Shown here in pieces: positions 1-10,555 of a DNA stretch of 64,000 nt. The notes under the pieces are model-generated. The model made no database searches. It had not been told where the DNA came from and saw only the letters and a program-made list of their open reading frames with translations. The DNA is taken from NCBI GenBank assembly GCA_963675135.1, contig OY776132.1, positions 8,370,001-8,434,000 of the forward strand, read 5' to 3'. The translations under genes were made by a program, and so were the position numbers. This DNA is from Galeopsis tetrahit (taxonomy: Eukaryota; Streptophyta; Magnoliopsida; Lamiales; Lamiaceae). How positions within the stretch are numbered: the stretch's first letter is position 1; the number at the start of each line of letters is the position of its first letter.

Positions 1-390
1 ATACGACAACCATTTTTAATTCATGAGAATTAAACATGAAAATGTCTATTTAATCACTAAAATATTAGAGACGAAATATAATTTTCATTATTGTTCTGAT
101 TATTAACAATAAAATAAAATATTGTTTTGCTAATAAGGTGATGAAATATTTTAATTTTCTCGCAAATATTAAATCCACAAAACTAGTCCTACAAATTTCA
201 ATTTTCTCACTAAAATATTAGCGACGAAATATAATTTTCATTGTTGTTCTGATTATTAACAACAAAATGAAGCAATTCGTTGCTAGTATAGCGATAAAAT
301 ATTTTAATTTCATCACAAAAATTAATTTCAATAAATTAGCCACGAAAATTTTCATTTCATCGCAAAATATTAGTGACGAAATATAATATT
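1..390. repeat. ~151-bp tandem repeat, left part of a CACTA-like subterminal array
   Basis: AT-rich units carry alternating GCGACGAAAT and ATTTCATCGC motifs in inverted orientation and repeat about every 151-152 bp (for example near 221 and 373). The same units resume at 11770, directly after the retrotransposon, so this is one array split by that insertion. Clustered GCGACGAAAT motifs are typical of the subterminal regions of plant CACTA (En/Spm) transposons. The left end lies outside the window. No coding sequence is seen. Confidence 0.65.
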
Positions 391-1116
391 TGATGCGGCC
401 TAAAAATGTCACCTAATAAGGAGTCGACACGTGTATAAAAGATAAGGTCGAAATGGAAGGATTGGATTATTTAATACCCTCTGGATAAGGAATCCTCTCT
501 AGAGGTCTCTCTAGAGGGAGCTCCGCCTGGAGAGGAGTATCAGAAAGAATCAGTCTTAATATGAAGTCGTGGACCGTAAATATAGAGGACTTCCGCCCTT
601 TCCGGTCTAGGCTGGATAAAAGGAAGACCTTGTCCTCCTTTATCTTAGGAAACGAAGTCCACCAAGAGGGAGGATCACCGAGTCTTCAGGGAGTGGAGAG
701 AAAGGAGAACTTTGTCCACTCAGCAGGGCCGAGTCTGACGGGCCGCTCCAAAATAAGAGGAAGGCTTGACTTCCTCTCCAGAAGGTATCTCTATAAATAG
801 GTAAATTCGAGGAGATTTCCAGGTTAGACATTCTTATACTACAAACTTGAGATACTAAACACGAAATACCTTTCTGAGATTCTTTGAGAACTATTTTGAT
901 ACATCAAGGATCTTGAGATCCTTGGAAGATATTGATAAGCCCTATACTGACTTAGGCATCGGAGTGTCCACACCGGGCCCCTCTCCGGTGTGTTCTTTAC
1001 AGGTTCTTGAAGATTTCGAGTAAAGGCAGCATACTTGGAGTGATTGTACGTGTTCGAAGAGTGGGACATCCAATCCGGAGGACACGTAATCCTCTCGTGC
1101 AAATTTTGGCACATCA
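391..1116 (+). repeat. 5' LTR of the Tat retrotransposon
   Basis: It starts TGATGCGGCC, ends GGCACATCA, and is 726 bp, the same length as the 3' LTR. I count about seven substitutions against 11039-11764 (near 483, 513, 712, 750, 765, 982 and 999). It contains a TATA box and short ORFs, which I treat as non-coding. Confidence 0.95.
792..799 (+). promoter_or_regulatory. TATA box of the 5' LTR promoter
   Basis: TATAAATA lies in the LTR in the context CTCTATAAATAGG, a good plant TATA box. It is conserved in the 3' LTR at 11440-11447. It probably sets the start of the genomic RNA about 30 bp downstream. Confidence 0.7.
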
Positions 1117-1118
1117 AC

Positions 1119-1137
1119 TGGCGCCGTCTGTGGGAAA
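1119..1137 (+). other. Primer binding site of the Tat element
   Basis: TGGCGCCGTCTGTGGGAA begins two bases after the 5' LTR. TGGCGCC is the complement of a tRNA 3' end plus CCA and is common in Tat-lineage elements. The exact tRNA (Asp- or Arg-like) cannot be settled without a tRNA set. Confidence 0.85.
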
Positions 1138-1179
1138 GAGTTGAAAGATTTTCTCACGAGTTTCTACCTGTTCGAGCAA

Positions 1180-1707
1180 ATGGGTGGCGGAAACAAAACA
1201 TCTACTTCTGGAAAGAAGAACCTTCCAGGGGAAAATTCCCCTTTGCCAACTGATCCCCCACCAAGGGGAGGCCGGGGGAAAGATCCAGTCCATACTCCTT
1301 CTGGATCAAATCAGCCATTGGCACCTACTCCAGGCTTGGGTGACGAAAGTCATCCCCTACCGGTCGGGGAGGGAATAACAGGGAACCTTGAAGCCCCAGA
1401 GTTCCAGACCGCAGATCCTCAGCGAGAGGATATTCCAGACTCAGGGCCACTCCTGATCTCTCTCGATCAATTGAACGCCCTCATCAAGCAAGCTGTAGAG
1501 AAAGCTTTTGCAGATCAAAGAGACCGGATTCCCAGAGCTGCACCAGGGAATCTGGAGGTACCTGCCCCGAGACCCCAGGATGAAGCACCTGGAGCCTCCC
1601 AAGTGTTGTCCAAGGAAATGGGGATGCGGGCGAGGAAGACGATAAGGTGCCCTCGCGAGCGGAAAGAAGCATTCCCCTTCGGAGTACAAGAAGGAATGCA
1701 GATCTAG
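1180..1707 (+). CDS. gag: Gag N-terminal segment (frame-shifted from the rest of gag-pol)
   Basis: The frame opens with ATG at 1180 (MGGGNK...), 63 bp after the LTR, and encodes a Pro/Gly-rich, low-complexity N-terminus followed by a short helical stretch (LISLDQLNALIKQAVEKAF). It ends at 1707. The downstream gag-pol frame is open from about 1584, so the two overlap by some 120 bp in different phases. This is either a one-base indel in this copy or a translational frameshift; I saw no clear slippery site and favour an indel. The 1141 ATG in the same frame lies too close to the PBS to be preferred. Confidence 0.6.
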   Translation: MGGGNKTSTSGKKNLPGENSPLPTDPPPRGGRGKDPVHTPSGSNQPLAPTPGLGDESHPLPVGEGITGNLEAPEFQTADPQREDIPDSGPLLISLDQLNALIKQAVEKAFADQRDRIPRAAPGNLEVPAPRPQDEAPGASQVLSKEMGMRARKTIRCPRERKEAFPFGVQEGMQI

Positions 1708-4700
1708 CACCCCGAGGGACAGAACCCCCTGAGATAGAAGGAAGCACGGATGATACCTACGGAGGGCCGGTCAGCGACCAATTACTGGTCCTACAGAAAG
1801 AGATGAGAGATATGAGAAAGCAAATGAGCAACCGAACCAGTAGATCCGCTCACGCCTCTGGATATCAGTTCTCCCCTAACATATTACAGGATGAACTACC
1901 ATTCAATTTCAAGCCCCTTAATTTTGAATACGATGGTACGGCAGACCCGTACGAACACCTAGTAAGGTTCGAGAATGCTGCATTACTACACCGCTATGGA
2001 GAGGGAATAAAGTGTAGGGTATTCCTAACTACCCTAGCAAAAGCCGCACAACAATGGTTCACTCAGTTGGAACCCAATACAATCAGATCCTGGGAAGAAT
2101 TCAGTGAGCTCTTCCTTCATCAATTTGCCAGTGCCCGGAGACAGCCGAGGGCCACTTTGACCCTCTTTAATCTGAGACAGGGAGAGGGCGAGAGCTTAAG
2201 AGCTTTTCTCTGGAGGTTTAATCAAGCAGCTCTGGAGGTCCCTACAGCCTCTCCGGAGGTGAAAATCAACGCTCTTACTAACGGATTGCGTGATGGAGAC
2301 TTTTTCTCCTCTTTAGCTAAGAAGCCGGTTAAGAACTTTGATGAATTGCTGCATAGGGCAGAAAAGTACCTCACTCTGGAGGAGGTCCGAAAAGCAAAGA
2401 GATTGGAGGTTAGGCCACAAGATCGAGAGAGGAGAAGGGAAAGGGAAGGCCCCTCCAGACGATTCAGTCCAGAGGTCCCTCGGACCTCCGGAGCAGCAAG
2501 AGATAGCAATCCCTCCGGAGGTCCTCGGTCTGGCCCTCGTGGGAGGTTTGAGAAATACACACCCTTGAGAATTGAACCTGCGGAAGTACTGGAGGTAGCA
2601 GGAGATCATCCAGACTTGAAATTCCCATATTCCAGAGGTCGAGGACCTCAGAAGCCCAAGTCTGATCGATTTTGCCGATTTCACAATGAATATGGGCATG
2701 ATACAAATCAGTGCTACCACCTGAAAGACGAAATTGAGAGGATGATCCAAGCGGGCCATCTAAAAGAATTCATATTTAGAGACAGGCAGGGCCCTCGAGG
2801 GCAGAAGCGAAAAGAACATGAAAGAAAACCAGAAGAGAAGGAAACCAGAGAGGCGGCCGAGGAGATGCCCCCTCCACCGCCAAAGAGAGGAGTAATCCAC
2901 ATGATTGTGGGAGGGCCAGCAGATGGAGATTCCTTTCGGAAGAGAAAGCAGAATGTCCGAGCTCTAAAAGCAGAGCAAGGAAGCCAGTTAAGAGAAGTGG
3001 GACGTATAACAGAGACGCCCGATATCCGATTTGGGCCGGAGGACGTGAAGGGAGTTAAGGAAGATCACAACGATGCTCTGGTGATCACTACCGACATAGC
3101 TGGGTTCGATGTTGCTCGAATCTTCGTAGATACGGGGAGTTCGGCTGACATTATGTTTTTTGAATGTTTCAAGAGAATGGAGCTGAGTGTGAAGCTGCGT
3201 CCTGTAGATACCTCTCTATACGGTTTCTCCGGAGGTGCCATCCAACCTTTGGGATCGGTAATGTTACAGGTAGGATTGGGGGACGCTCCAGCCCGGAAGG
3301 TCCACTTAGTGGAGTTCCTTATTGTAGACATCCCCTCATCATACAATGTCGTGATGGGACGACCTAGCCTGAACCTCTTTCAGGCAATCATCTCTACATT
3401 TCATATGAAAATGAAATTCCCTACATCCACAATGGTGGGAGAAGTAAGAGGAGACCAGTACCAAGCACGGAAGTGTTATGCAGAGTCTGTGAAGATGGCG
3501 GACAGAGCCCTGACCAAGGGCCTGGAGCGGACGAGAGGAGATGACCCTGAGGTCAAGAGGAAGAAGGTAGAGGGAGCAACACCTGAACAGGTGAATGTTA
3601 AAACAGACGAGGAACTGATGAGCGTGGAGCTCTTCCAAGGGAAACTCGGCTTTGTCACTAAGATAGGCACCCAACTGGGACCTGAACTCACAGAGAAGGT
3701 AATATTTACATTACGTCGAAATTCCGATATATTTGCATTTTCTCCAGCTGACATGACAGGAGTCCCTCCGGAGATAGCAATACATTGCCTTAATGTTGAT
3801 CCAAAGGCAAAGCCCGTGAAACAGAAACTACGAAATTTTGGGATTGAGAAGAATAACATTGTGAAAGAAGAAGTTGAGAAGCTATTGAAAGCAGGGCATG
3901 TGGTGAAAGTCCAATTCCCAGAATGGCTCTCCAATGCTGTGCTAGTGCCTAAAGGGGGAGGAAAGTGGAGAATGTGCATCGATTTCAGGGACCTCAACAA
4001 GGCATGCCCTAAAGACCACTATCCGCTACCAAGGATAGACCAGTTAGTAGATGCAACTTCAGGCTTCGAGTTGCTAAGCATGATGGATGCATACCAAGGA
4101 TACCATCAGATCCAACTGAACCCTGCAGATGTCTCCAAAGTGTGCTTCATAGCAGCGTGCGGAACGTTTGGATATGTTCGGATGCCATTTGGATTAATCA
4201 ATGCCGGAGCAACATATCAAAGGATGGTCGATGCTGTCTTTCGAAGACAGCTGGGAAGGAACATGGAGATATATGTAGATGATATGCTGGCTAAGAGTGT
4301 GAAAGCAGATCAACATGTGGAAGATCTGGAGGAAATTTTCCAAGTAATTCGAGAGAACGACATCAAATTGAACCCAGCCAAATGCTCTTTTGGAGTAAAA
4401 TCAGGGAAGTTCCTCGGATATATGGTCACTCAAAGAGGTATAGAAGTGAATCCAGCCAAGGTGAAGGCTGTACTGGACATGCAGCCACCGAGAAATATAA
4501 AAGAGCTCCAGACACTCAATGGGAGGATTACAACATTGAGCAGATTCATAGCCAGTTCTGCTGAAAAGAGTCATCCCTTCTTTAAAATTCTCAAGAAAGG
4601 GACTAAGTTTGAATGGAACGAAACATGCCAAAAGGCCTTTGAAGACCTGAAGCACCATTTGTCTCAGTTGCCGAAGCTGACAAAGCCTTCTCCGGGAGAT

Positions 4701-6776
4701 ACCCTCATTCTGTATCTCTCCGTAGGGGAATTCTCACTAAGCACCGCTCTAGTCAAAGAAGAGGGATCTCTGCAGCATCCTATTTATTATGTCAGTAAGG
4801 TCATTCAAGGGGCCGAAACTCGATACTCAGAAATTGAGAAGGCTGCTCTGGCCGTAGTGGTTACAGCGCGAAGGCTGCGCCCATATTTCCTTTCTTACAA
4901 AATACTGGTCCGCACTAATTACTTGTTGAAACAGGTTATAGGGCGAGCAGACCTCTCCGGAAGGATGGTGAAATGGGCAATCGAGCTCCAAGAATATGAC
5001 GTGGATTTCGAGCCGCGGAAGGCTATAAAAGCCCAAGCTTTGTCCGATTCCATCCAAGAGTCGACCAAACCAGAGGAAGTCGAGGGATGGAAGGTGTATG
5101 TAGATGACTCAGTGACCCTGAGCGGATGTGGAGCAGGGATTGTGCTAACGGGCCCTCGAGGAGAGGATCTACAATTTGCAGTGAGGTTTCAATTCATGAC
5201 CTCAAATAATGGAGCAGAATACGAAGTTTTGATCAGAGGAATGGAGATGGCATTAGAATTGGGAGCTCCAAAGGTAACTATATACTCAGACTCCCAATTA
5301 GTTGTTCAGCAGGTGAACGGTGAATATGTAGCCAAAGATAGCAGGATGGCTGCCTATCTGGAACGAGCCAAAGAAGTGATGGGCAAATTTCAAGAGTGCG
5401 AGGTAATCCAGATACCTCGGGAGAAGAACATGCAAGCGGATAGCCTCTCCAAACTCGCTAGCTCCACAGAGTTTGATGGACAAGGAACAGTAACTTTAGT
5501 AGTTGCAGAAAGAGAGACTCTGGAGAACCCCATTGGTTCCATTGAAGAGGAAGATGATTGGAGAAGAGCTATATGGATGGAACTCACCAAGGGAGCAGAT
5601 GCCCCTACCACCAGAGAGACCCGAGCCCTTCGGATTAAATATTGTATTATCGGAGGGCACTTATACAAGAAATCATTCACACACCCATATTTGAGGTGTA
5701 TATCAACTCGAGAAGCTATGTACACACTCAAAGAGATCCACGAAGGTGATGCAGCCAGTCATGAAGGATACAAAGCAGTGGTGAAGAAAGTTTTAAGGGC
5801 GGGATTATATTGGCCCTCCATGACAAAAGACGCTAGAGAATTTGTGAGAAAATGTGTCAAGTGTCAGAAAAATGGTCCATTGATAAGGACCCCTGCGGAA
5901 GAGATGGGAGCGATGCACTCTCCCTGTCCCTTTGCTAAGTGGGGAATCGACTTGGTAGGACCCTTCCCTCCAGCCTCCGGAGGGAGAAAATTTCTCATAG
6001 TAGCAGTGGACTATTTTAGCAAATGGGTGGAAGCTACTCCTCTGGCTACGATAGATGAAGAAAATGTGATTAAATTCTTGAAAAAACAGATTTGTTGTAG
6101 GTTCGGAGTTCCCAGAATATTGGTCTCTGATAATGGAACGCAGTTTAACGGAGAAAATGTACGAGGATGGTGTGCAAGACTGAACATAATACAGAGATTC
6201 ACCTCTGTAGCTCATCCTCAAGCTAACGGACAAGTGGAGGTTACTAATCGAACGATAGTAGATGGAATTCGAACAAGGCTGACGAAGATAGGAGGAGGAT
6301 GGGTGAACGAGTTAGATAATGTATTGTGGTCATATAGAACTAGTCCGAAGACAGCAACTGGAGAGTTCCCATTTCAGCTGGTCTACGGAGCCACGGCGGT
6401 GATACCTCCAGAGGCCGTGTTGCGATCGCACCGAATTGCCCAATTTGAAGAACATCATAATGAAAGATTGATGAGAGAGGCTCTAGATTTGATGGAAGAA
6501 GAAAGAGAGATGGTTAGAGTACGTGCTGAAAGATATAAGAGCAGATTTAAAGCTGCATATGACCGAAGGGTGATCCCGAGGTCCTTCAGAGCGGGGGACC
6601 TGGTGCTAAGAAGAGCTGATGCCCTGAAGAATACAGGGAAGTTAGAACCCAACTGGGAGGGGCCTTATAAAATCACACAGGTACTGAAAGGAGGAGCATA
6701 TAGACTGCAGAGTATGGAAGGGGTCGACATAGCTAGACCCTGGAACGTTTGCCATTTGAAGAGATTCTTTATTTGA
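1647..6776 (+). CDS. gag-pol: Gag-Pol polyprotein, Ty3/gypsy Tat lineage
   Basis: This is a single open frame of about 1,709 codons with no internal stop. The first recognisable codon is GTG at 1647, which only marks the ORF edge; the natural start is probably the gag ATG at 1180 in the other frame. Domains in order: the retrotransposon gag capsid (about residues 80-240); a CxxHx4GHx4C zinc motif (CRFHNEYGHDTNQC, about 345-365); an aspartic protease with DTGSSAD (about 495); reverse transcriptase with MPFGL and YVDD (about 876-879); a degenerate first RNase H lacking its first Asp; a second RNase H with YVDDS, GAEYE and YSDS (about 1149-1270); an integrase HHCC finger (about 1365-1408); and a DDE core with WGIDLVGP, VSDNGTQF and NGQVEVTNR. 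All key catalytic residues of PR, RT, the second RNase H and IN are visible. No chromodomain follows. Confidence 0.93.
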   Translation: MPSRAERSIPLRSTRRNADLAPRGTEPPEIEGSTDDTYGGPVSDQLLVLQKEMRDMRKQMSNRTSRSAHASGYQFSPNILQDELPFNFKPLNFEYDGTADPYEHLVRFENAALLHRYGEGIKCRVFLTTLAKAAQQWFTQLEPNTIRSWEEFSELFLHQFASARRQPRATLTLFNLRQGEGESLRAFLWRFNQAALEVPTASPEVKINALTNGLRDGDFFSSLAKKPVKNFDELLHRAEKYLTLEEVRKAKRLEVRPQDRERRREREGPSRRFSPEVPRTSGAARDSNPSGGPRSGPRGRFEKYTPLRIEPAEVLEVAGDHPDLKFPYSRGRGPQKPKSDRFCRFHNEYGHDTNQCYHLKDEIERMIQAGHLKEFIFRDRQGPRGQKRKEHERKPEEKETREAAEEMPPPPPKRGVIHMIVGGPADGDSFRKRKQNVRALKAEQGSQLREVGRITETPDIRFGPEDVKGVKEDHNDALVITTDIAGFDVARIFVDTGSSADIMFFECFKRMELSVKLRPVDTSLYGFSGGAIQPLGSVMLQVGLGDAPARKVHLVEFLIVDIPSSYNVVMGRPSLNLFQAIISTFHMKMKFPTSTMVGEVRGDQYQARKCYAESVKMADRALTKGLERTRGDDPEVKRKKVEGATPEQVNVKTDEELMSVELFQGKLGFVTKIGTQLGPELTEKVIFTLRRNSDIFAFSPADMTGVPPEIAIHCLNVDPKAKPVKQKLRNFGIEKNNIVKEEVEKLLKAGHVVKVQFPEWLSNAVLVPKGGGKWRMCIDFRDLNKACPKDHYPLPRIDQLVDATSGFELLSMMDAYQGYHQIQLNPADVSKVCFIAACGTFGYVRMPFGLINAGATYQRMVDAVFRRQLGRNMEIYVDDMLAKSVKADQHVEDLEEIFQVIRENDIKLNPAKCSFGVKSGKFLGYMVTQRGIEVNPAKVKAVLDMQPPRNIKELQTLNGRITTLSRFIASSAEKSHPFFKILKKGTKFEWNETCQKAFEDLKHHLSQLPKLTKPSPGDTLILYLSVGEFSLSTALVKEEGSLQHPIYYVSKVIQGAETRYSEIEKAALAVVVTARRLRPYFLSYKILVRTNYLLKQVIGRADLSGRMVKWAIELQEYDVDFEPRKAIKAQALSDSIQESTKPEEVEGWKVYVDDSVTLSGCGAGIVLTGPRGEDLQFAVRFQFMTSNNGAEYEVLIRGMEMALELGAPKVTIYSDSQLVVQQVNGEYVAKDSRMAAYLERAKEVMGKFQECEVIQIPREKNMQADSLSKLASSTEFDGQGTVTLVVAERETLENPIGSIEEEDDWRRAIWMELTKGADAPTTRETRALRIKYCIIGGHLYKKSFTHPYLRCISTREAMYTLKEIHEGDAASHEGYKAVVKKVLRAGLYWPSMTKDAREFVRKCVKCQKNGPLIRTPAEEMGAMHSPCPFAKWGIDLVGPFPPASGGRKFLIVAVDYFSKWVEATPLATIDEENVIKFLKKQICCRFGVPRILVSDNGTQFNGENVRGWCARLNIIQRFTSVAHPQANGQVEVTNRTIVDGIRTRLTKIGGGWVNELDNVLWSYRTSPKTATGEFPFQLVYGATAVIPPEAVLRSHRIAQFEEHHNERLMREALDLMEEEREMVRVRAERYKSRFKAAYDRRVIPRSFRAGDLVLRRADALKNTGKLEPNWEGPYKITQVLKGGAYRLQSMEGVDIARPWNVCHLKRFFI

Positions 6777-7081
6777 AGAAAGTGTAAGGTCTTGAGACCA
6801 TTTATGACTTTTGTTTTGTGATTTTTTGCATTGATTCATATTTTGCTTGATGTATTTTGTGGCTTCACCGGAGCTCTTTTTCCCTCTCTACGGGTTTCCC
6901 CTTTGGGGTTTTTCCGTAAAGAGGTTTTTAATGAGACCGGCGTAGGTTATCTATGGCCTATGTTGAAAATTGACAATAAATCAATGAAGCCTTATCCCTT
7001 TTTGAAGAAAGAATTATTCAGAATTATTGTGTCTTGATTATCTTTCTCATATTTGAATATGCGATGTATGAATATAACAAT
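6777..7081 (+). other. Non-coding spacer after pol
   Basis: Internal 3' region of the Tat element between the pol stop and the tandem array. It is T-rich and I recognise no gene in it. Confidence 0.6.
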
Positions 7082-7911
7082 GACGAGTGTGAGAAACGCT
7101 CAGAGGTCTAGAGGCCGAGGTGCTCCAGAGAGCCCTCATCTTACTTGAGACCCAAGTGGGTTACTGAAATGAGAAGATTTTATGAATTAAAATCTTTTAA
7201 GAATAAGAGTGAGAGACACTCAGAGGCCTAGAGGCCGAGGTGCTCCAGAGAGCCCTCACCTTACTTGAGACCCAAGTGGGTTACTGAAATGAGAAGATTT
7301 TATGAATTAAAATCTTTTAAGAATAAGAGTGAGAGACACTCAGAGGCCTAGAGGCCGAGGTGCTCCAGAGAGCCCTCACCTTACTTGAGACCCAAGTGGG
7401 TTACTAAAATGAGAAGATTTTATGAATTAAAATCTTTTAAGGATAAGAGTGAGAAACACTCAGAGGCCGAGGTGCTCCAGAGAGCCCTCACTTTACTTGA
7501 GACCCAAGTGGGTTACTGAAATGAGAAGATTTTATGAATTAAAATCTTTTAAGGATAAGAGTGAGAAACACTCAGAGGCCTAGAGGCCGAGGTGCTCCAG
7601 AGAGCCCTCACTTTACTTGAGACCCAAGTGGATTGCTGAAATGAGAAGATTTTATGAATTAAAATCTTTTAAGGATAAGAGTGAGAAACACTCAGAGGCC
7701 TAGAGGCCGAGGTGCTCTAGAGAGCCCTCACCTTACTTGAGACCCAAGTGGGTTACTGAAATGAGAAGATTTTATGAATTAAAATCTTTTAAGAATAAGA
7801 GTGAGAAACACTCAGAGGCCTAGAGGCCAAGGTGCTCCAAAGAGCCCTCATCTTATTTGAAACCCAAGAGGGTTAATTGATGAAAGGAGAAGATTTTTGC
7901 GAATCAAAGTC
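7082..7911 (+). repeat. 120-bp tandem array inside the Tat element (about 7 copies)
   Basis: Seven near-identical units each begin around GAGTGAGAAACACTCAGAGG. Several are exactly 120 bp; the fourth lacks 10 bp (CCTAGAGGCC). Each unit holds the inverted repeat AAGATTTT-N7-AAAATCTT and the near-palindrome GGCCTAGAGGCC. A degenerate further copy extends to about 8040. Tandem arrays in this position are known for Tat/Ogre elements. No long ORF crosses them. Confidence 0.92.
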
Positions 7912-8143
7912 TTTCAAGTATAAGAAAGTGAAAAGAAAGAGAAAGGCGTAGAGGCTTAGAGACCGAGGTCCCCCAGAAAACCCTCACCATGCTTGAGAAC
8001 TACAAAGACTAGATAATGAAGAAGACAAGTTTTATGATTCAGGAGTCAAGAGAAGAGGGAGGATGACCTCCCACAACCAAGTCACCTGAAATCAAGAAAT
8101 TGTACAGCCAAGAGGTGATCCCAACATAGCCTACAAGACCAAC

Positions 8144-8165
8144 GAAAAGGGGGGGGGGAAGAGAA
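8144..8165 (+). other. Internal polypurine run in the Tat element
   Basis: GAAAAGGGGGGGGGGAAGAGA lies between the tandem array and the 3' end of the antisense gene. It looks like a second polypurine tract, but no LTR-like sequence follows it. A role as an extra plus-strand priming site is only a guess. Confidence 0.4.
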
Positions 8166-8394
8166 CACACCTCCAACACATTCTTTGCTGGTCTTGTAAG
8201 CTACTCATGCAAGAAAGAAAAAGACAACAAAACATGCAACATCAAGTTAATGTGATTACTACAAAAAGCCCCCACATATCCAGGAGTGTGGGGTCCCCTA
8301 TAAAGTATGGAGAGCAAATATTATGAGCAGAAAATAAAGAGTGTAGCAAAACAAGAGAAAAGTAAATTGTTTGTGGTGATCATAAATGTGAAAT

Positions 8395-10555
8395 TTAAAC
8401 TGCTTTTTCAGCAGCAGCTTCCTCAGCAATAATCCCCTCGACCTCAACTCCTTCAGCTCCTCCAACAGCGCCCTCCTCCTCAGCAACATGGTTGCTAGAT
8501 CCTCCGCCCTCCTCTGGACCCGCTGTACCTCCCATGGTATCGGCAACGCCAGTCCCTCCATCTACTGCGGTTGTCACGGCTGGAGCGGAGTTATAAGTAT
8601 AAATCAGACGCTCCAGAGGCTTTAGCTCAACCATACCTATCTTGGCAGCCTGCAGCTTGGCAATGGCCTGACCCATTCCGGGTAGCCACCAAGGACTATC
8701 GGGGCTCTCCTTAGGATCCCCCAAGAATTTTGGAGGAGCAGCAAGACGATCCAAATGGAACTCACGAGAGTAAGTTCCATCAAACCCCGGGGCTGAATGC
8801 TCGGCGACGGCATTGCTGAAGCCGTGGTCGATGAAGTGAGGGATATGCGGTCCCATGGCACAGAGGAAGCTCGAGCTCTTTAGGAAGCTGGACAGCCACT
8901 GAGTATGAAGAGTTTCCAAGAATTCTTGACCCAAAGAGGAAGTGAACAGGGACTTAATGCAAGCCTGCACTCCGACATCCGGCAGCTCGCGCTCCATCTG
9001 TTCCACCTCCTGCACCAGATACTTAATCCTGGCTGCATCCTGCTTGCTTTGAGTCTGTAAGAGAGACAACTCCTCAGATACAGCTTGAGCTCGCTTATGA
9101 ACTTTGTCCTTCTCCATAGTGAGAGGACGCTTCGGCCCGGAGAAGCTCAAGCTCAGCCACCATCTCGACACCTTGATCGAGTATCTTAGCATAAGTAAGG
9201 CCAAGCTACAGAAGAAAAGGAAATAGTGTTTGAGATATGAAGAAAGTAAAGATTGTGAAAATAGGAAATAATAGAAAGTACCTCTGAGAAAAGTTGAGCC
9301 CCATGGAGCAGTTGATCCTCAGGAAGGGGCGAGTCGGATAAATCAGCGATGGAGGGAGCAGGACATCGATCAATGAGGCGATGGAGAGGTTCGTATACAG
9401 CAGAAGCAGGGGCTCCCTTCTCGGCAAGAGTACGGGTCGCTTTTCCCTTCTTCTTCTTGGAGGTGCCACAGTCAGCGAAGAAGGCGTTGGCAGCCGAGCG
9501 GGTTCTTTTGGCAACTGAACCTGGGACCTGAGTGGAAGAGCTAGGGAGAGGAGGAATTTTCGAAGAACCCTCTGGAGCTGGAGTCTTGGCTGAGCTCTCG
9601 AGAGCAGGAGACGGGGGAGCTTTTGGAAGAACTTCTGGAGTGGATAATACAGGGGTCTTCACTATGCTGAGAGCAGGAGCATCCCGAGAGATGTGAGTTA
9701 GCCAACTCATCGCTGTAGACAACCAAGAAAATGTTCAAAATACAGAAAAATGACCGCATACGAGAAGAGGAATACAATAATGGAAGATTTTTTACCATCT
9801 CGAGAATCTAAAGGGAAATCTTGAGGACAAAAGCCGAAGTGGGAGAGGATGCGAGGATTTTTGCAAATACCAAGGATATCAAAATAATCGTGCAGACGGA
9901 CGTGGGTATTGAGACTAGCCATAACAGTATGATTCGAAACAGAGTAAGATTTTAGAGGAGGAGGAAGTACTCCTGGATTATGGAATATCCAATCCCCATG
10001 AGGGAATGGCCAACCAGTGGGGCTGGTAGCGAAAAAATAATAATCCCGCCAAGATGAGTCCTCTTCATGGAGTTTTTTCAGAAATTTACAAACACGGGAC
10101 CTCCGTCCACTAACATAGAAGAAACCATCATTCACCTTACAAGAATGTTGGCTCAGAAATAGTTCGGCAGATGGGTCGCCCCCATTCCCTTTCACCAAGA
10201 TGAAAAAGCCTATCATGGTACGGATAGCGTTCGGAATAAACTGGTTAAGAGGGATCTGCATGCGGGTCGATATGGCAGCCAAATAGGGATGAATCGGAAA
10301 TCGTAGTCCGGCCCTAAGGTGGGCTTCGAAAAAAGCAAGAGTTTGGGGTTGGGAGAGATCTGGGCGTTCATTTGAGCGAGGAGCGCGAAAGGCATACTCC
10401 GATGGAAAACCATAGGCGTGGGCAAGGTTAACTAAGTGAGTATGGTTGATTTTGGAAGCAAGGGAAATTTTATTCTCTGGACTCCCCATCAGAGAAGGAG
10501 TCAGTTCGGAGGAATTTTGGCTAATGGCTTCCGGCGGAGAAAGAGGGTTTGACAT
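8395..10555 (-). pseudogene. Antisense gypsy-type ORF of the Tat element (Transposase_28-like), spliced, frame-broken
   Basis: A minus-strand gene between pol and the 3' LTR. Exon 1 (10555-9796) encodes about 253 aa starting MSNPLSPPEA, with FFEAHLRAGLRFPIHPY and IPNAIRTMIGFF, resembling the 'putative gypsy type transposon' domain seen in antisense ORFs of Tat elements. A GT donor follows at 9795-9794 and an AG acceptor at 9714-9713. Exon 2 (9712-9282) joins in frame and encodes a Ser/Pro-rich stretch and a basic KKKKGK run. A second GT..AG intron (9281-9206) leads to exon 3 (9205-8395), with a coiled coil and an acidic Gly/Ala-rich tail. Exon 3 opens in one frame and continues in another near 9130-9150, which suggests a one-base indel. 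Function is unknown. It is possibly transcribed from a promoter near the 3' LTR. Confidence 0.6.

Noticed and set aside
561..800. 79-codon ORF in the 5' LTR (and its twin at 11209-11448)
   Set aside because: It lies upstream of and across the TATA box in both LTRs, has no recognised domain, and is present only because the LTR repeats.
7082..7911. CRISPR-like or satellite array
   Set aside because: Units are contiguous 120-bp repeats without unique spacers, inside a plant retrotransposon.
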